From Diogma glabrata (Eukaryota > Arthropoda > Insecta > Diptera > Cylindrotomidae): DNA of 64,000 nucleotides. The stretch covers positions 281,102,346 to 281,166,345 of the forward strand of contig OY856186.1 in the NCBI GenBank assembly GCA_963693315.1. The letters run 5' to 3'. How positions within the stretch are numbered: position 1 is the stretch's first letter; each line of letters starts with the position of its first letter. The position numbers were made by a program, and so were the translations under genes. The notes under the pieces were generated by a model, which had not been told where the DNA came from, did not search any database, and saw only the letters and a list, made by a program, of their open reading frames with translations. Shown here piece after piece: positions 36,019 to 47,350 of this stretch.

Positions 36019-36967
36019 TAGTACATTATGATGCTAGGACGTAAAGCTAAAGATTTTGGACGTATGTGGAGTTTGCATCCACATTAAGTCCAAAATAGCT
36101 TACGTCCGTGCATCATATACTATTTTTTATTCGCGGCACGCACAATATATTTCAAAAAAAATGTTTATTTTAAATTAATAGTTATTTATTGTACAATATA
36201 ATAAAATTGCATTTTATCTTCGAGAGCTATTTTAGCGTCGAGGCGTCAGCATCGAGAAGATAATGAAATTTTATCGTCGTGTGGAATATAACATTTTTTT
36301 CTATTGTTAAAATTGTTCAATTGTTAAAGAAGACCAAAAAATGTCGAAAAATCAATGATAAATTTAATTTAAAAGTATCAGGGAAAAAACAGTTTTACGA
36401 AAAAATGAGTATAGGTAGGCTTTGATAACTTTTTTAGTTTTATAAACAAACAAACAAATCAATTTTTTATTCGCCTATATATTAAAGTGTTACTTTATTA
36501 CTGTGATTTGCGGCTTTAAAGTATCACTTTTCAACTATTTATTTTGTCGTCATAGCTACGTCCAAAAAAGTAAAAAGCATTTGTATTTGTTTAAATTCTA
36601 TGAAAAATAAATTTTTTTATCAAAGCAACCCGCAAATTCAAAATTTCATTATCCAATTAAAATAGTTGTTATCATTTGTTGTCATAGAATTTAAAAAAAA
36701 TAATAAATATTTTTTCAAAGGTTACTTGTTCCACATATTTTTATTTTAAAATTTATGAAAATAAAAATGAAGATAAATAATTTTAATTTAGAATAAACAA
36801 CTTTTCTTAAAATATTTTGCTTGCGGCGAATAAAAAATAGTATATGATGCACGGACGTAAGCTATTTTGGACTTAATGTGGGTGCAAATCTCGGCTAACG
36901 CCTCGATTTGCAAACTCCACATCCGTTCAAAATCTTTAGCTTTACGTCCTAGCATCATAATGTACTA
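36019..36967. repeat. Foldback element inside the hAT-type transposon
   Basis: Arms at about 36019-36138 and 36820-36967 are inverted copies: TAGTACATTATGATGCTAGG, then ACGTAAAGCTAAAGATTTTG, then TTACGTCCGTGCATCATA. A segment CTCGGCTAACGCCTCGATTT is present only in the right arm. The interior from about 36449 to the right arm has an inverted relative at 40408-40815. Non-coding. Confidence 0.75.
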
Positions 36968-37564
36968 TTTTTTGTTTTTTGCAAAAATTGAATTTGAAAA
37001 CTAGATAGTTTGGGTTTGTCAATATGTGCAATATTACAGAAGAAAACTGCCTTCTGATATGGAAGAGGAGGCTTCAGAGACAATTCGTAGATGGCCTGAA
37101 ATTTTGAATTGCCTGAAAACTCGCGGATGGTACATCAAAGAGAATACCTGTGCTTTCAAAAAATGGAAAAACTTGAAGAATATCAACAGGAAAAAACTTT
37201 ATCTACCCTTGCTGTTAAAGTACTACTTTATCTACCCTTGATGGTAAAGTGCTATTTTTCCCTCTAATTTTAGTTGATAATAGCACGTTTTAACAGTTGC
37301 TATAGAACAAAATTATAAATTTGCATAAATTTTGACCTTTGACCTTTAAACCTTTGACATAATATTTGTTATTTTTTCCAAATTATTGTATCACTATTTT
37401 TTTTTATTTAGCGTATGGTTTTTTTTTGTGACACATTAAAAATTAAACTTAAAATAGGTAGACTCTTCTATGAAATCTACCTAAAACAAAACATGGATAC
37501 ACATTAAATGAACTTACAATCGATTTGATTGCGCGTCTATGAGTAAAAAAGTAAAAAGTAAAAT

Positions 37565-38125
37565 ATTTGAACATTGGGCAGTACATTTGAACATTAGATG
37601 TTTACATCGAGCGAGTCTATCCATGCTACTACGTCAGGAGTTGCCAAATGGATGTCTGAGATGTTGCCATTGTACCTTTGAATTGGACACACAGTTGCAA
37701 TGTGTTTTATGGTTTGTTGTGGAACGCCGCAGTTACACTCAGGGACTCTGAAATGCCCCACTTGTAGAAATAATCAGCACAACGTCCATGATTCGTTCTT
37801 ATTCGGTTTAATGTAGTCCAGGTATGACGTGGCAGATCGAAACCAGGTTGGGTAGAAGTCGGGTTAGTAATAGAAAGGCCAGTTGTGTTGTAATAATGTC
37901 AAGAGGTGTCCCAGGCATCCAAGATATTAAAATTAGCTGCCAGCAGGTTGCTGGTAGTTTTATGTGGAGGCTTTCTTGACTTCAATGGACAACTAGTGTG
38001 GTCACCGTAATATTCGTGCAAGGGTAACGTGATGTTGTTGGTTACCTTTTTATGTTCACGCATGAGAGCATGCGAGCGTCTGAGTGCATGTGGAGCGATA
38101 TTGCTTAACACAGGGGCCAAGGAAA
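37565..38125 (-). pseudogene. LINE ORF2 C-terminal fragment
   Basis: Read on the minus strand, an open segment (38120-37899) contains NIAPHALRRSHALMREH and then KSRKPPHKTTSNLLAANF. A further stretch (about 37860-37590) contains GFDLPRHTWTTLNRIRTNHG and RCADYFYKWG. In another frame it has a CNCGVPQQTIKHI cysteine block and DVVAWIDSLD. This order is typical of the region after the RT domain in several insect LINE ORF2 proteins. The RT and endonuclease are absent, and there are at least two frame changes. The clade is not assigned. Confidence 0.7.
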
Positions 38126-38416
38126 ATTGGTGGATCTGATAGTACCATTTATAGTACGCATCGTGGCATGCAGCTGGCAGTCAAATTTTTGAGTATGTGT
38201 GCTAGTGAGTATGTGTGCTATCACTATGACAACATAAGGGGGTAGGGGGGTTCTGTGAAATGAATAGAAAGCAACTGTTCAATTCATTCGTAAGATACCA
38301 GGGAAAAATCTTAGTATTAGAATATTAGAGCAATTCATCTATATTACAGAAACTTTAAAATTTCAATGGGGGGGGGGGTTTGAACCCGAACAAACCCGTA
38401 TGTTGCTACGCCACTG

Positions 38417-38424
38417 CTATCCAT
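38417..38424. repeat. hAT target duplication, right copy (CTATCCAT)
   Basis: An exact repeat of 34410-34417, directly following the right terminal inverted repeat. Confidence 0.9.
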
Positions 38425-38717
38425 GACATGTAAATTGATTATTTCAAATAGCGTGCGGTAAGTAAAAAAAAGCGTGCAGTAATGGATTTTCATATATATA
38501 TTACCGCACGCTTTTAATAAAAAGAAAAATTTTTATTTAAAGAAAAATTTGATTTTTAAAAATTAAATATTTCAATTCATTTTGACACAGAATAATGCAA
38601 AGCCTACCTCAATTTGTAAACTATTTGCATTTAATTTATAATTAGTAGTTCATTTTTTCAAGTAATTATATGCGTTTGGGCATTAAAACAAAGTCGTAGG
38701 AAAAGTATATAACAAAT

Positions 38718-38823
38718 CTCGAGTTGTAAAGCATTTTCCATGCTCGTGAAGATGCTGCACTCGACGCTACGCGTCTCGTGCGCAAAATTTTCCCTCGCAT
38801 GTAAAATGCTATTTACAACTCTA
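38718..38823. repeat. Short foldback element
   Basis: GAGTTGTAAAGCATTTTCCATG at the left pairs with the reverse complement near CATGTAAAATGCTATTTACA at the right. The loop is rich in CG (GACGCTACGCGTCTC), unlike its surroundings. No coding function is inferred. Confidence 0.6.
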
Positions 38824-39109
38824 GATATGTAATATACTATTACGTAATAACAAAATATTACATAAATAAAAGTAGGCCATAAAATCATTTTTATTTATTT
38901 TGTTATTTTTCGCAAAATATTTTTGTTTGGGTTGTTTGTTTTAAATAATTTTAAGAAATCTTTTAAATAGTTTGAATGAGGAAATGACCCATTGATGTAA
39001 TAATCTTATTGGGATATAATAATCTTATTGGGATGTTATTTACAGATTAGCGAATATAAGGAAATTAAGGTTAAGTTTATAATAGGGCAATCTTGTCACA
39101 TTAAAGACA

Positions 39110-39208
39110 GTTACATTTGAGTTACAATTGAGTTACAATTGAGTTACAATTGAGTTACAATTAAGTTACAATTAAGTTACAACTAAATTACAGATAAGTT
39201 ACATTTGA
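39110..39208. repeat. 11-bp tandem repeat (GTTACAATTGA)n
   Basis: About nine units of 11 bp; the central ones are identical and the outer ones diverge (GTTACAACTAA, GTTACATTTGA). Confidence 0.9.
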
Positions 39209-40407
39209 AGAAAGAACTAATAAAATAAAAGGAAGATAAATTTGAGAGAGAGATACGTCTTTTATTGATCAATATTGATGGGATGTTTTTCTTAGCATAG
39301 AATTACTAAAAGGCCATCATGTCTAGTTGAGGAATAACCCTCTTGGTTATCCGTTTCTATGTTAAAAACATCCCATTGTTGCAGAGACAGGAAAGATCAA
39401 TTAGAGGAATAAGTGTAACCAGTTTAAAACAAACATTTAATTTTATGTATTTTTGATGTTTTACCGCTTAGCGCCGCTTGCTTTTAGATTTTTTAACACT
39501 CACATCGCATAAAAAATCTCAAAATTGGTAAAATGATAAAAAATTAATGATAAAATCGCGATGAAGAAATTTTTACCACTTCACCACTTCACAGTTGCAG
39601 AATTTGGCTGCTGTTTTCAGTATTTAAAATTATAGAAATGGTCTAATATTTTAATAAACTTGTAGTGTTTTGCAATTACTAATGATCTGAACATTACATT
39701 TAATTTTTATCATCTATTTTTCATCAACCGTCACCGACGCTAATCGCTATCCATTTTATCCTTATATTTCATCGCCAGAGGTTTCTGTTCATATGAGCCC
39801 ATTTCGTTTTTATGTCAGATGGTTTATGGAAAAGTTCCACTATACTACTAAATGTATGCTATGTGTAAACCAAACAGGTTGATCAGCCCCAACTATACGT
39901 TTTTCATTACGAAAACTCTATCTATGTTTATTTCAACAACATCAAAAGCCAGCGATGTAATGCATAGAGATAGACAATCATTAGGGAAACTCAAGTATAC
40001 TTGGTTATAACCAATAAAATAAATTGAGTTTTTTCAATTTTAAGGTGCGATACTATACTATACTATACCGTGCGATAACTATTTGGAAGTTGAAACTTCA
40101 TCATCAATTATTTTATTAATTTTCGAAACTTTTTATTAGTTTAATTCAATGTCGCAAACGAAATATTAAATAAAACTGCACGTAGAAAACAATACAGGCG
40201 TCATGCAAAGCGACACTAGCCTTAATTTATATTTAATAATCTTACTAGTAAGGGTTTAAATCAATTCGAGTGAAGTTTATTACAATTTACACGAGCGATA
40301 GCTAAAACAGCTATCGCACAAGTTTGGACAAACCTATACCACTTAGTAGCATGCAACAGTTCTTGTATCGAATGTACCTAAATTTGTAATCCTCAAAAAC
40401 TAAAAAC
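39209..40407. other. Spacer with small hairpins, no gene
   Basis: A loose inverted repeat at about 39270-39385 has GATGGGATGTTTTT at one end and AAAAACATCCCAT at the other. A TTACCACTTCACCACTTCAC phrase near 39574 is related to the hairpins at 33350 and 33790. A perfect 9-bp hairpin (GCGATAGCT / AGCTATCGC) lies at 40295-40317. No coding sequence. Confidence 0.5.
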
Positions 40408-40815
40408 ATTAAGTCACATTAAGTCCAAAATAACTTACTATTGTTTTTTTTCGCCGCAAGCAAAATATTTAAAAAAAATTGTTTATTCTAAATAAAAATT
40501 AAAAATTTTATAAATTTTGAAATAAAAATAGGTTGAACAAGTTGATCTTTGACCAAAATATTTGTTATTTCTTTTCAAATAAATCGTATAACTATGACAA
40601 CAAAAACTAACAAACATTTCAATTGGATTATGAAATTTTGAATTAAAAGGTTGCTGTGATAAAAATTTCTATTTTTTATAAAATTTAAACAAATCTAAAT
40701 GTTATATACTTTTTTGGGCGTAACTATGACACAAAATATATGGTTAAAAAAGGATACTTTAAGGCCGCAAATCACAGTAATAACGTAACACTTTAACATG
40801 TAGGCGACTAAAAAT
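40408..40815. repeat. Dispersed copy of the 36449-36900 repeat, inverted
   Basis: Shares CACATTAAGTCCAAAATA, CGCCGCAAGCAAAATATTT, TTGGATTATGAAATTTTGAA and GCCGCAAATCACAGTAATAA with the minus strand of 36449-36900. It has many substitutions. It lacks the terminal arms, so it is a partial, older copy. Confidence 0.7.
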
Positions 40816-42760
40816 ACATAGTTTTAAATCAAAACCACCGTTTTATGTAGGAAGTTTGGTTGTTGCCGTGGTTAACATATTTTATAAGTTTTGCAAATTT
40901 AAATTTGAATAAAATCACAAAGCCACCTTGATAAAGTAAGGATATTTTTATCTCATGCACAAAAACACATTTTAATGCTTGTGTTTAGAATCAATAATTT
41001 GTTTTAACCAATACATGATTACAAATATCCTTGTGGTGTAATATACGAATAATATACCACAAGTTGAGTTACCTAAAAAAGAAAAAACAGGCATATAAAC
41101 ATGATTAGTAAGTAAAAATCCACTTTATGAATTATATTGTACGAACTACGAAAAAAGCATTTATTTTAAAAATCGGGTTTAATTGGGATGAAACTGGTAT
41201 TTTCAATTTACATTTTTAGCGGGTTTTATCGAAACCCCGGTTTTACTGAAACAGCTCTATATAATTCCTGATATTTTTTATTTCTTTAAGGAAACAAAAT
41301 GCCCAAAAAATAATTTGTAGATCCAATAATTAATTCCTAAATTTACATTAGTTTTGGGATTACCAAAAAATAGTATCTAAACAATCAATAACATTTTGGA
41401 TCGAAAAAATGATATAATTTTAACAGGAAAGAAAATATTTATAAAACAAAACATTGAAAATTATCTACAAATAATAAAGAGAAGAAAAAACAACAACATG
41501 TGGTAACAAACCAGGTAATAAAATTTTCTTCTTTTCCCAACTCAGAATTTTCTATGACAAACAACAAATAAAAAAGCATCAACCAAGAAAACATAAAAAC
41601 GTATAATAAAATATCAAACCAAAATAACAAATGATAAAATGATTTGGTGGTTTGAGATGAAATTAATAGATTCATTCTCATATTCCCAACCATCCACCCT
41701 CATGTTTTCAATGCAATACAGAAATGGAAATAACAATGAAGAAAAATGAGAATATAAAATGGAAAATTGTCTCTACCAACAGCAGGTGTTTGGAATTAAT
41801 TTATTTTTCCGCTTAATTGCTTCACTTGGTTTTTGCAGTTATTTTCTTTTTTTTCCTTGGTATAAACTACCAAACTATAAACAATGTAAATTAAATAAAT
41901 ATTTAAGTGAGACTATAATGGAGAAACATTAAAAAAATTATTAAAACTGTAACAGTTAATGTTTTAGTTTTATGTTTCTGATCATCGGATTTTAGGGTAA
42001 TTTAGTACGTAAACGTTCAGTGCAAACCAAACTTTTCATCATTTGCTAAGAGAACACGTTAATCTGAATTGAAATAAGTGATATATTCAAAATGATCATA
42101 ATCAGTCAAATCAAATTCTTATCGTACTTTGGTAAATAATTGATCAAACAAAAACTTTCAATAAGAGTAATTACATAAAGTCATTTGGGAATAAATCTAC
42201 ATCATTTGACAAATTTTTATTTTAATTTCTATTTATCCCAAACCCCAACTTGTAGTCTAGAATAATTTTCACAAGAAAATTTATTACAGAAGAAACAATT
42301 TCTTTTTACTTAACGAAGAGAGTGTGCTAAATGTTTTGGGAGATAAGGGTTGTAAATTGTGCCTTGTTTGTTTGTTTCATTTTTTTTATTTAAAAACAAA
42401 CTAACATATTTTAGGTAGATTTTTACCTTAACAATTTAACATACCTTTTGTGTTAGAGAAATATAATAAATACAAGCAATATAAGAACAACATTAATTTT
42501 GTCTGTAGATAAGGTTTACTATTGTTCTTATAATGTTGGTTTAGAGTTAAGGCTGAATTTAAACAGTTGGAAGCAAAGAACATTGACGTTGACAATGAAA
42601 TCTGGAGTTGTTAAGATTTATTTTAATAAGCGTGGTATCCACGGTTGTTTTTATTCATTTTAACAATGAGACTTTTCAGCATGCGACTAGAAGTTTTGGA
42701 ACTTTTTACTTTTTTACCCTTTTTTATTGTCTAATTCGTTTGGAAAAGTGTAATTGTAGC
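40816..42760. other. AT-rich stretch, no recognised gene
   Basis: A small symmetric motif around 41215-41250 (TTTTAGCGGGTTTTATCGAA then CCCCGGTTTTACTGAAAC) resembles a repeat edge. The ORFs at 41439-41693 and 42608-42838 are AT-driven or overlap a MITE and have no domain. Confidence 0.4.
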
Positions 42761-43194
42761 CCGGGTAAGAAAAAGCTTAGGGGCCCCAAACCTGGGCCAA
42801 ACTCGCACCGCAGCTTTTGGGGTTTGGGCCAGGCTTAACATTTTCAAACAGCCGAAGCTTAGACTAAGCTTGGACTGATGTCCTGGTTCCAAGTCTGACC
42901 AGACTAGTCTTGGGCCAAGTCTGGCAAATAAGACTTAGGCCAGGTCTATCAAACCAATTTTTTTTCCAGACCTCCTAAATGTGTTATGAAAATAAAGATA
43001 AACATAACATGGCCTGCACATGTTTACAATGCATTAGACTGGTTAATAACGCGTAATACAATAAACTAAAGCTTAATGCAGTCTAGGCATTTACAACTGG
43101 CCCAGACTGAAACCACAGCTAACTAGCCAAGGCTTGGCCCGCCAATGCTGGCCCAAGATTGGTCCATTGTTTAATATTGGCATTTCCTACCCGG
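42761..43194. mobile_element. MITE with CCGGGTAAGAAA / TTTCCTACCCGG ends
   Basis: A 434-bp block of clearly higher GC than its flanks, with imperfect terminal inverted repeats (CCGGGTAAGAAA at 42761, complement of CCGGGTAGGAAA ending 43194). Inside are repeated GGGCCAAGTCTGGC-like motifs in both orientations. No transposase and no clear target duplication. The superfamily is not assigned. Confidence 0.55.
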
Positions 43195-43600
43195 AAATGA
43201 TGATTTCTCAACTTTATCTTGCATGTGTTTTCTCTACAAAAATAGAATAGATAGGAAATCGTAAATGAATAAGACAAAGATTTTTGTTTCGTTTTCCTTT
43301 ATAATAAAAAACGGATTAGGTTGGTTTTATACAAGTAAAATAGATAGTTCTGTGGTTTCTTAGATTTGATTATAAATAAGACCAACATCACTTATCCAAC
43401 AGTTCCTGAACTCTAAAAGTGATAAAAAAAATTTTCATCTGTGTTAGATATGTTGAGTAAATTTTTCGTTGTTTGCACACATTTGATTGAAAGAATTTAG
43501 TGTTATGGAGCCATTCTTATCCATAACCATGGAGTCACTGTAATTAATTAACTACAATAATTCTGTAAGCAAATTGCAAATAATTATGCTGTATTGTAAT
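43195..43600. other. Spacer, nothing recognised
   Basis: AT-rich sequence between two MITEs; no supported feature. Confidence 0.4.
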
Positions 43601-44165
43601 AGACTAAGAGCCCGCGACGGCCAGACCTTCGTTATTTTATAAAAGCTGAAAGTTTCTCTGCGCATACCCCCTACTGATGTAGGAACGATTAGCGACATAT
43701 GAAGTTTGGATCATGGTGGCTTTGGCAGGGAGCAGGTAGCAGAGGGGCCTTCAAAGTTTCGTGAAAGTATAAAAGGTAATTTTTTTATATATTCTTCGGG
43801 GTAGTATTAGAAGTCACGTCACCCATTGCCGGACACTTACTATCGTGGTAACTCCCTGCCAGACGCCCTTAAACATTATCAATTTGTTAAAGTTTAAGGG
43901 TGTCTGGCAGGGGGTTACCACGATGGTAAGTGTCTGGCAATGAGTGACGTGACTTCTAATGCTATCCCGAAGAATATATAAAAAAATTACCTTTTATACT
44001 TTCACGAAACTTGGGAGGCCCCTCTGCTACCTGCTCCCTGCCAAAGCCACCATGATCTAAACTTCATATGTCGCTAATCGTTCCTACCTGAGTAGGGGAT
44101 ATGCGCAGAAAAACTTTCAGCTTTTATAAAATAACGAAGGTCTGGCCGTCGCGGGCTCTCGGTCT
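43601..44165. mobile_element. GC-rich long palindrome / foldback, 274-bp arms
   Basis: Left arm 43601-43874 and right arm 43892-44165 are inverted copies with few differences, for example AGACTAAGAGCCCGCG versus the complement of CGCGGGCTCTCGGTCT. They are separated by only 17 bases. Shared blocks include CAGACCTTCGTTATTTTATA, GGCTTTGGCAGGGAGCAGG and GTGACGTGACTTCTAATG or their complements. The ends lie in an A/T context (possible TA duplication, unproven). No ORF spans the centre. A transcript would fold into a near-complete double strand. Confidence 0.85.
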
Positions 44166-45406
44166 ATAATATTTGTTATATCCAAATATCCAATTATTTA
44201 AAGAAAAATAAATATTACGGTACAGCTAAAATTTCATTAAATGTCAATTAATGAATATAAGTCTGGTTGAAAGAAAACTCAAATTATATTGACATTTTTT
44301 GCAAACTATGTAATTAACTAAAAGTGTGGAAAATATCAATAGAAAGTCAAAATGGCAGTCTAGTAAAGCACTGCAAACACTTAACATCAAAGTGTAAAAG
44401 GAATTATAATAATTAATAATATTAAAATAATTTAATAATAATGAAAATAAATAATTCTTTAAGTGACCTTTGATTATCATATATTGATCTTTCTTGTTGA
44501 AAGGGTTTTAAAAAAAAAGTAATAAAGATAACAAAAATCAAAAAATAAATAAAAGTGTTTTTTTATAAAAAAAAGTCAGGCAAGTGCGAATATAATTCGC
44601 TCACTGAGCGTTCCGTTTATATAATATTTGAGAAAACAACAGTTTTTGTTTGCATTGTTTCACATTTTACCCAAAGCTGTTTATGGTGGCTACAGAAAGC
44701 TTCAATAACGCCAGCTTATAAATTATTTATATTGGAAAATATATTATCAATTGTTGTAGCTTCAACTGTTGTTGGTTCATGCATTTTCCTTTATAAATTT
44801 CTTTCTAGAAAATAGTTTGAGAGCCAGTTATGAGGATTTTTATTGAAACCAACGGAAAAAAAGTGTCATCAAATTATTACCAACTAGTGCATTGTTAACA
44901 CAGTCGAGTGATTTGTCTACTGAACATTGGGGAGATCAGTTTAGTATACCAACAGGATTTGAACTTCAGCTAGTTGAAAATTCACAATGACTGCCAGCAG
45001 AGCTAAAATCGAAGTGATGGTGGCTACTATTTTTCTGCACTGGTGGTACTGTATCAGACCTAACGAAAATCACAGATCCCCAACCTCGATTAACTTGATT
45101 GTAACAATTTTCTAGCTCAATAGTTCATTAGTTCACAACTTTCAAAAATGTTTGTAATTAGTGATCAACTTCACAGAGAACATTTGCAATGCAACCATAT
45201 TGAATGATAATCTATCGAATAGCAAACAGGTATCAGGTATGTTATCGCATAATTTTTCAACCTAACGCCTTTCGCCTGAAGTTTATTTCATCTTACTTAT
45301 TAAACTGTTTTGATCTAATCTGATCTTGTTTGTTTATTTCTATACTTCGTTTAACTCAATACTTACTATAATATACATTTCCTACAACGTAGTAAAATTT
45401 ATCCTC
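44166..45406. other. Spacer with a fragment of family Z
   Basis: At 44572-44620 the sequence AGTCAGGCAAGTGCGAAT...TCGCTCACTGAGCG is the complement of family Z at 12424-12470. An 86-codon open frame at 44555-44815 overlaps it and ends in two hydrophobic stretches. Because its start lies in the repeat and no homologue is recognised, I do not call a gene. Confidence 0.45.
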
Positions 45407-46175
45407 TTCTACGACTATTTTACGTGAATAGTCCTAATTACAAAAAAAAAATGTAAAGACTAGAAAAAAATCAACCTTTCATATGACAAAAATAATTTTT
45501 GTTTTCAAAATACCCACCGTCAACCTCCTCAAAATAGCATTTGAAATTATGAGCCGACCGCTACAGTTTTTATTTAATCTTTACAAAATTGTCCATAACC
45601 ATGAGTTTTTCCAAATTTTTTCTTTTGTAATGTTCGAAGTTAAGGGGGGACAGGAAATTTTTTTCACATGTTTTAACATAACACAAAAACTGCGCTTTTG
45701 AAAATTACAAAGAAATTGTTTTAGACAAGAAAAAAATCAATCTTTCAAATGACACCCCACTCAACAAGGTCAAAAATATTTTTTAAATATTCGAAGTTAA
45801 GGTGGGGCGACAGATTGGAGGGAAAATACTCGTTTTTGGCAATTTCAAAAACAACTAAGCAGTCGAAAAATCATTGAAATTTATTTTTAAATATTTTGAA
45901 CTTTTTCGATTTTTCTAGACCAAACTCGATTCCCTTCAAAAAACTTTTGTTTTACTATCTCCTCATCTATGTTCATAAAATATAGATAAAAACAAATATT
46001 TGAATTTTTTTTGTTATCAGTGGGCGTGGGAAACACGTTTAAAAACTGTAGAAAATTTCAAGTTGGTAGCACTTATAGTTTGTGAGTAAATTGATTATGT
46101 AGAAATTCGGACGGACACCGAAGTCTCACCAATAGGGTACCGTTTTTACTTTTTTAAAGTACGGAACCCTAAAAA
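45407..46175. repeat. Dispersed repeat family Y, inverted copy
   Basis: Reverse-complement relative of 4678-5870. It carries CTTTCAAATGACACCCCACT in the repeated submodule and ends TCTCACCAATAGGGTACCG, then GTACGGAACCCTAAAAAA. Heavily diverged, with one or two submodules instead of three. Confidence 0.7.
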
Positions 46176-46189
46176 AGGCTTAAAATATT

Positions 46190-47350
46190 TAAGAAAAACA
46201 GAACATAAGAACTCCTTGTAATAATTTGCATGTTCCAGTTATGTGCAAGTTCTTTACATTATATTGGATTAAATGGAAAATTATAAACAATTTCTTTGGG
46301 TATACCAAAACTATAAAGAATGTCTATCCATTTAGATAGTATTTTAGATGATGATCGATTTCGTACCTTTTTTACTTTGATCCATTTCGAAAAAAAAATC
46401 AAAAACGATTAGATAGCTGTAGTTAGAAAAATTAAATATATCATAACCATCTTTTGTTGTCTGGAAGCATAGGAATGTTATGTGGGATCGTTGGTGCTCT
46501 TCTTTTATCAATTATATACCTTTGAAAGATTTCACAGGTTGAAATCAAATTCTCTATATCCTGATTAATGCTTGGCCAACGAAACTTTTTTTTGATTCGA
46601 AGTTTACTCTTTAAAATTTAATTGTATTTGGCAGCTTAGTTTTATCAGAAGGTCATCTATTATAATATAAATCGATAAGGTTTACCAGGTCCTTCTAGGC
46701 TTCATTTTGAAATACTTGTATCTTTTTGCACTAATATTTTTTGTAAAGACGAGCTCGACAATCTTTTTCCAAAATGCTCATCATTTTCTAACACAAAAGG
46801 ACGAGATAAATAATCTGCTTTATTTTAATCTTTTCCAGGAATATAAAACCTTTTTATGTCATAATTATTTATCAAATATAAGAAAAATAAAGATGTATGG
46901 TCCTTGTGAATGATGATTCGTCTTACGTATGTATAGAAATGAAATTTTTCGCACGCAATTATTAGAGATAATAAATGTTTTTCGATTGAGCATATCCGGT
47001 TTCTACTTCTGTTTAACCTCATGAAGCATTTGCTATGGGTTTTTGCTGTTGCATAAAACAGTATCCTAAAGGCAAAACATAAAATGCATCGGTTTGTATG
47101 ATACTATCACCATTTGAATCAAATTGTTCTAATACTGTTGTTTGCAGAAGCATTTCTTTTAACTCTTTAACGGTACTCGAATGAATGAATGAATTTTCCA
47201 ATGAAACTCAGAGGATATTTTCAACAGATTAGGTAGTGGAGTTGTTACATCACTCATAATTTGTATAAAGTATCGTAGATAATTAACAACCCCAAAACTG
47301 TTGTAAACCTTTTTTAGTAGTAGCTTCTGCAATTTCTTCACTGAAAGAAA
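46190..47350 (-). pseudogene. Ty3/gypsy-like pol fragment (RT end, RNase H, integrase), decayed
   Basis: In minus-strand order, the RT C-terminal segment (VVNYLRYFIQIMSDVTTPL) lies at 47341-47210. The RNase H start follows (VLEQFDSNGDSIIQTDA, 47150-47090), then GYCFMQQQKPIA, then EKHLLSLIIACEKFHFYTY and an R..IHKDHTSL piece (46990-46910). Integrase zinc-finger remnants appear at about 46600-46520 (RWPSINQDIENLISTCEI) and core remnants near 46340-46200 (GIPKEIVYNFPFN, CKELAHNWNMQIIT). The pieces lie in different frames with stops between them. The RT catalytic box and the LTRs are absent. The fragment abuts the family Y copy at 46175. Confidence 0.75.

Larger units (their letters stand above)
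34418..38416. mobile_element. hAT-type transposon, 4.0 kb, non-autonomous and nested
   Basis: Ends in 12-bp terminal inverted repeats (CAGTGGCGTAGC at 34418; GCTACGCCACTG ending 38416), each followed internally by a G-run (34443-34450 and about 38368-38378). Perfect 8-bp target duplications flank it, the signature of hAT transposition. No hAT transposase (dimerisation domain or DDE motifs) was found in any frame. The inside holds unknown AT-rich sequence, a foldback at 36019-36967 and a minus-strand LINE fragment at 37565-38125. Either these inserted later, or the ends captured unrelated DNA. The small ORFs at 34815-35042, 35277-35483 and 37026-37241 are unrecognised. Confidence 0.85.

Noticed and set aside
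44555..44815. 86-codon ORF with two hydrophobic stretches
   Set aside because: Its start overlaps a copy of dispersed repeat Z, with no start context or recognisable family.
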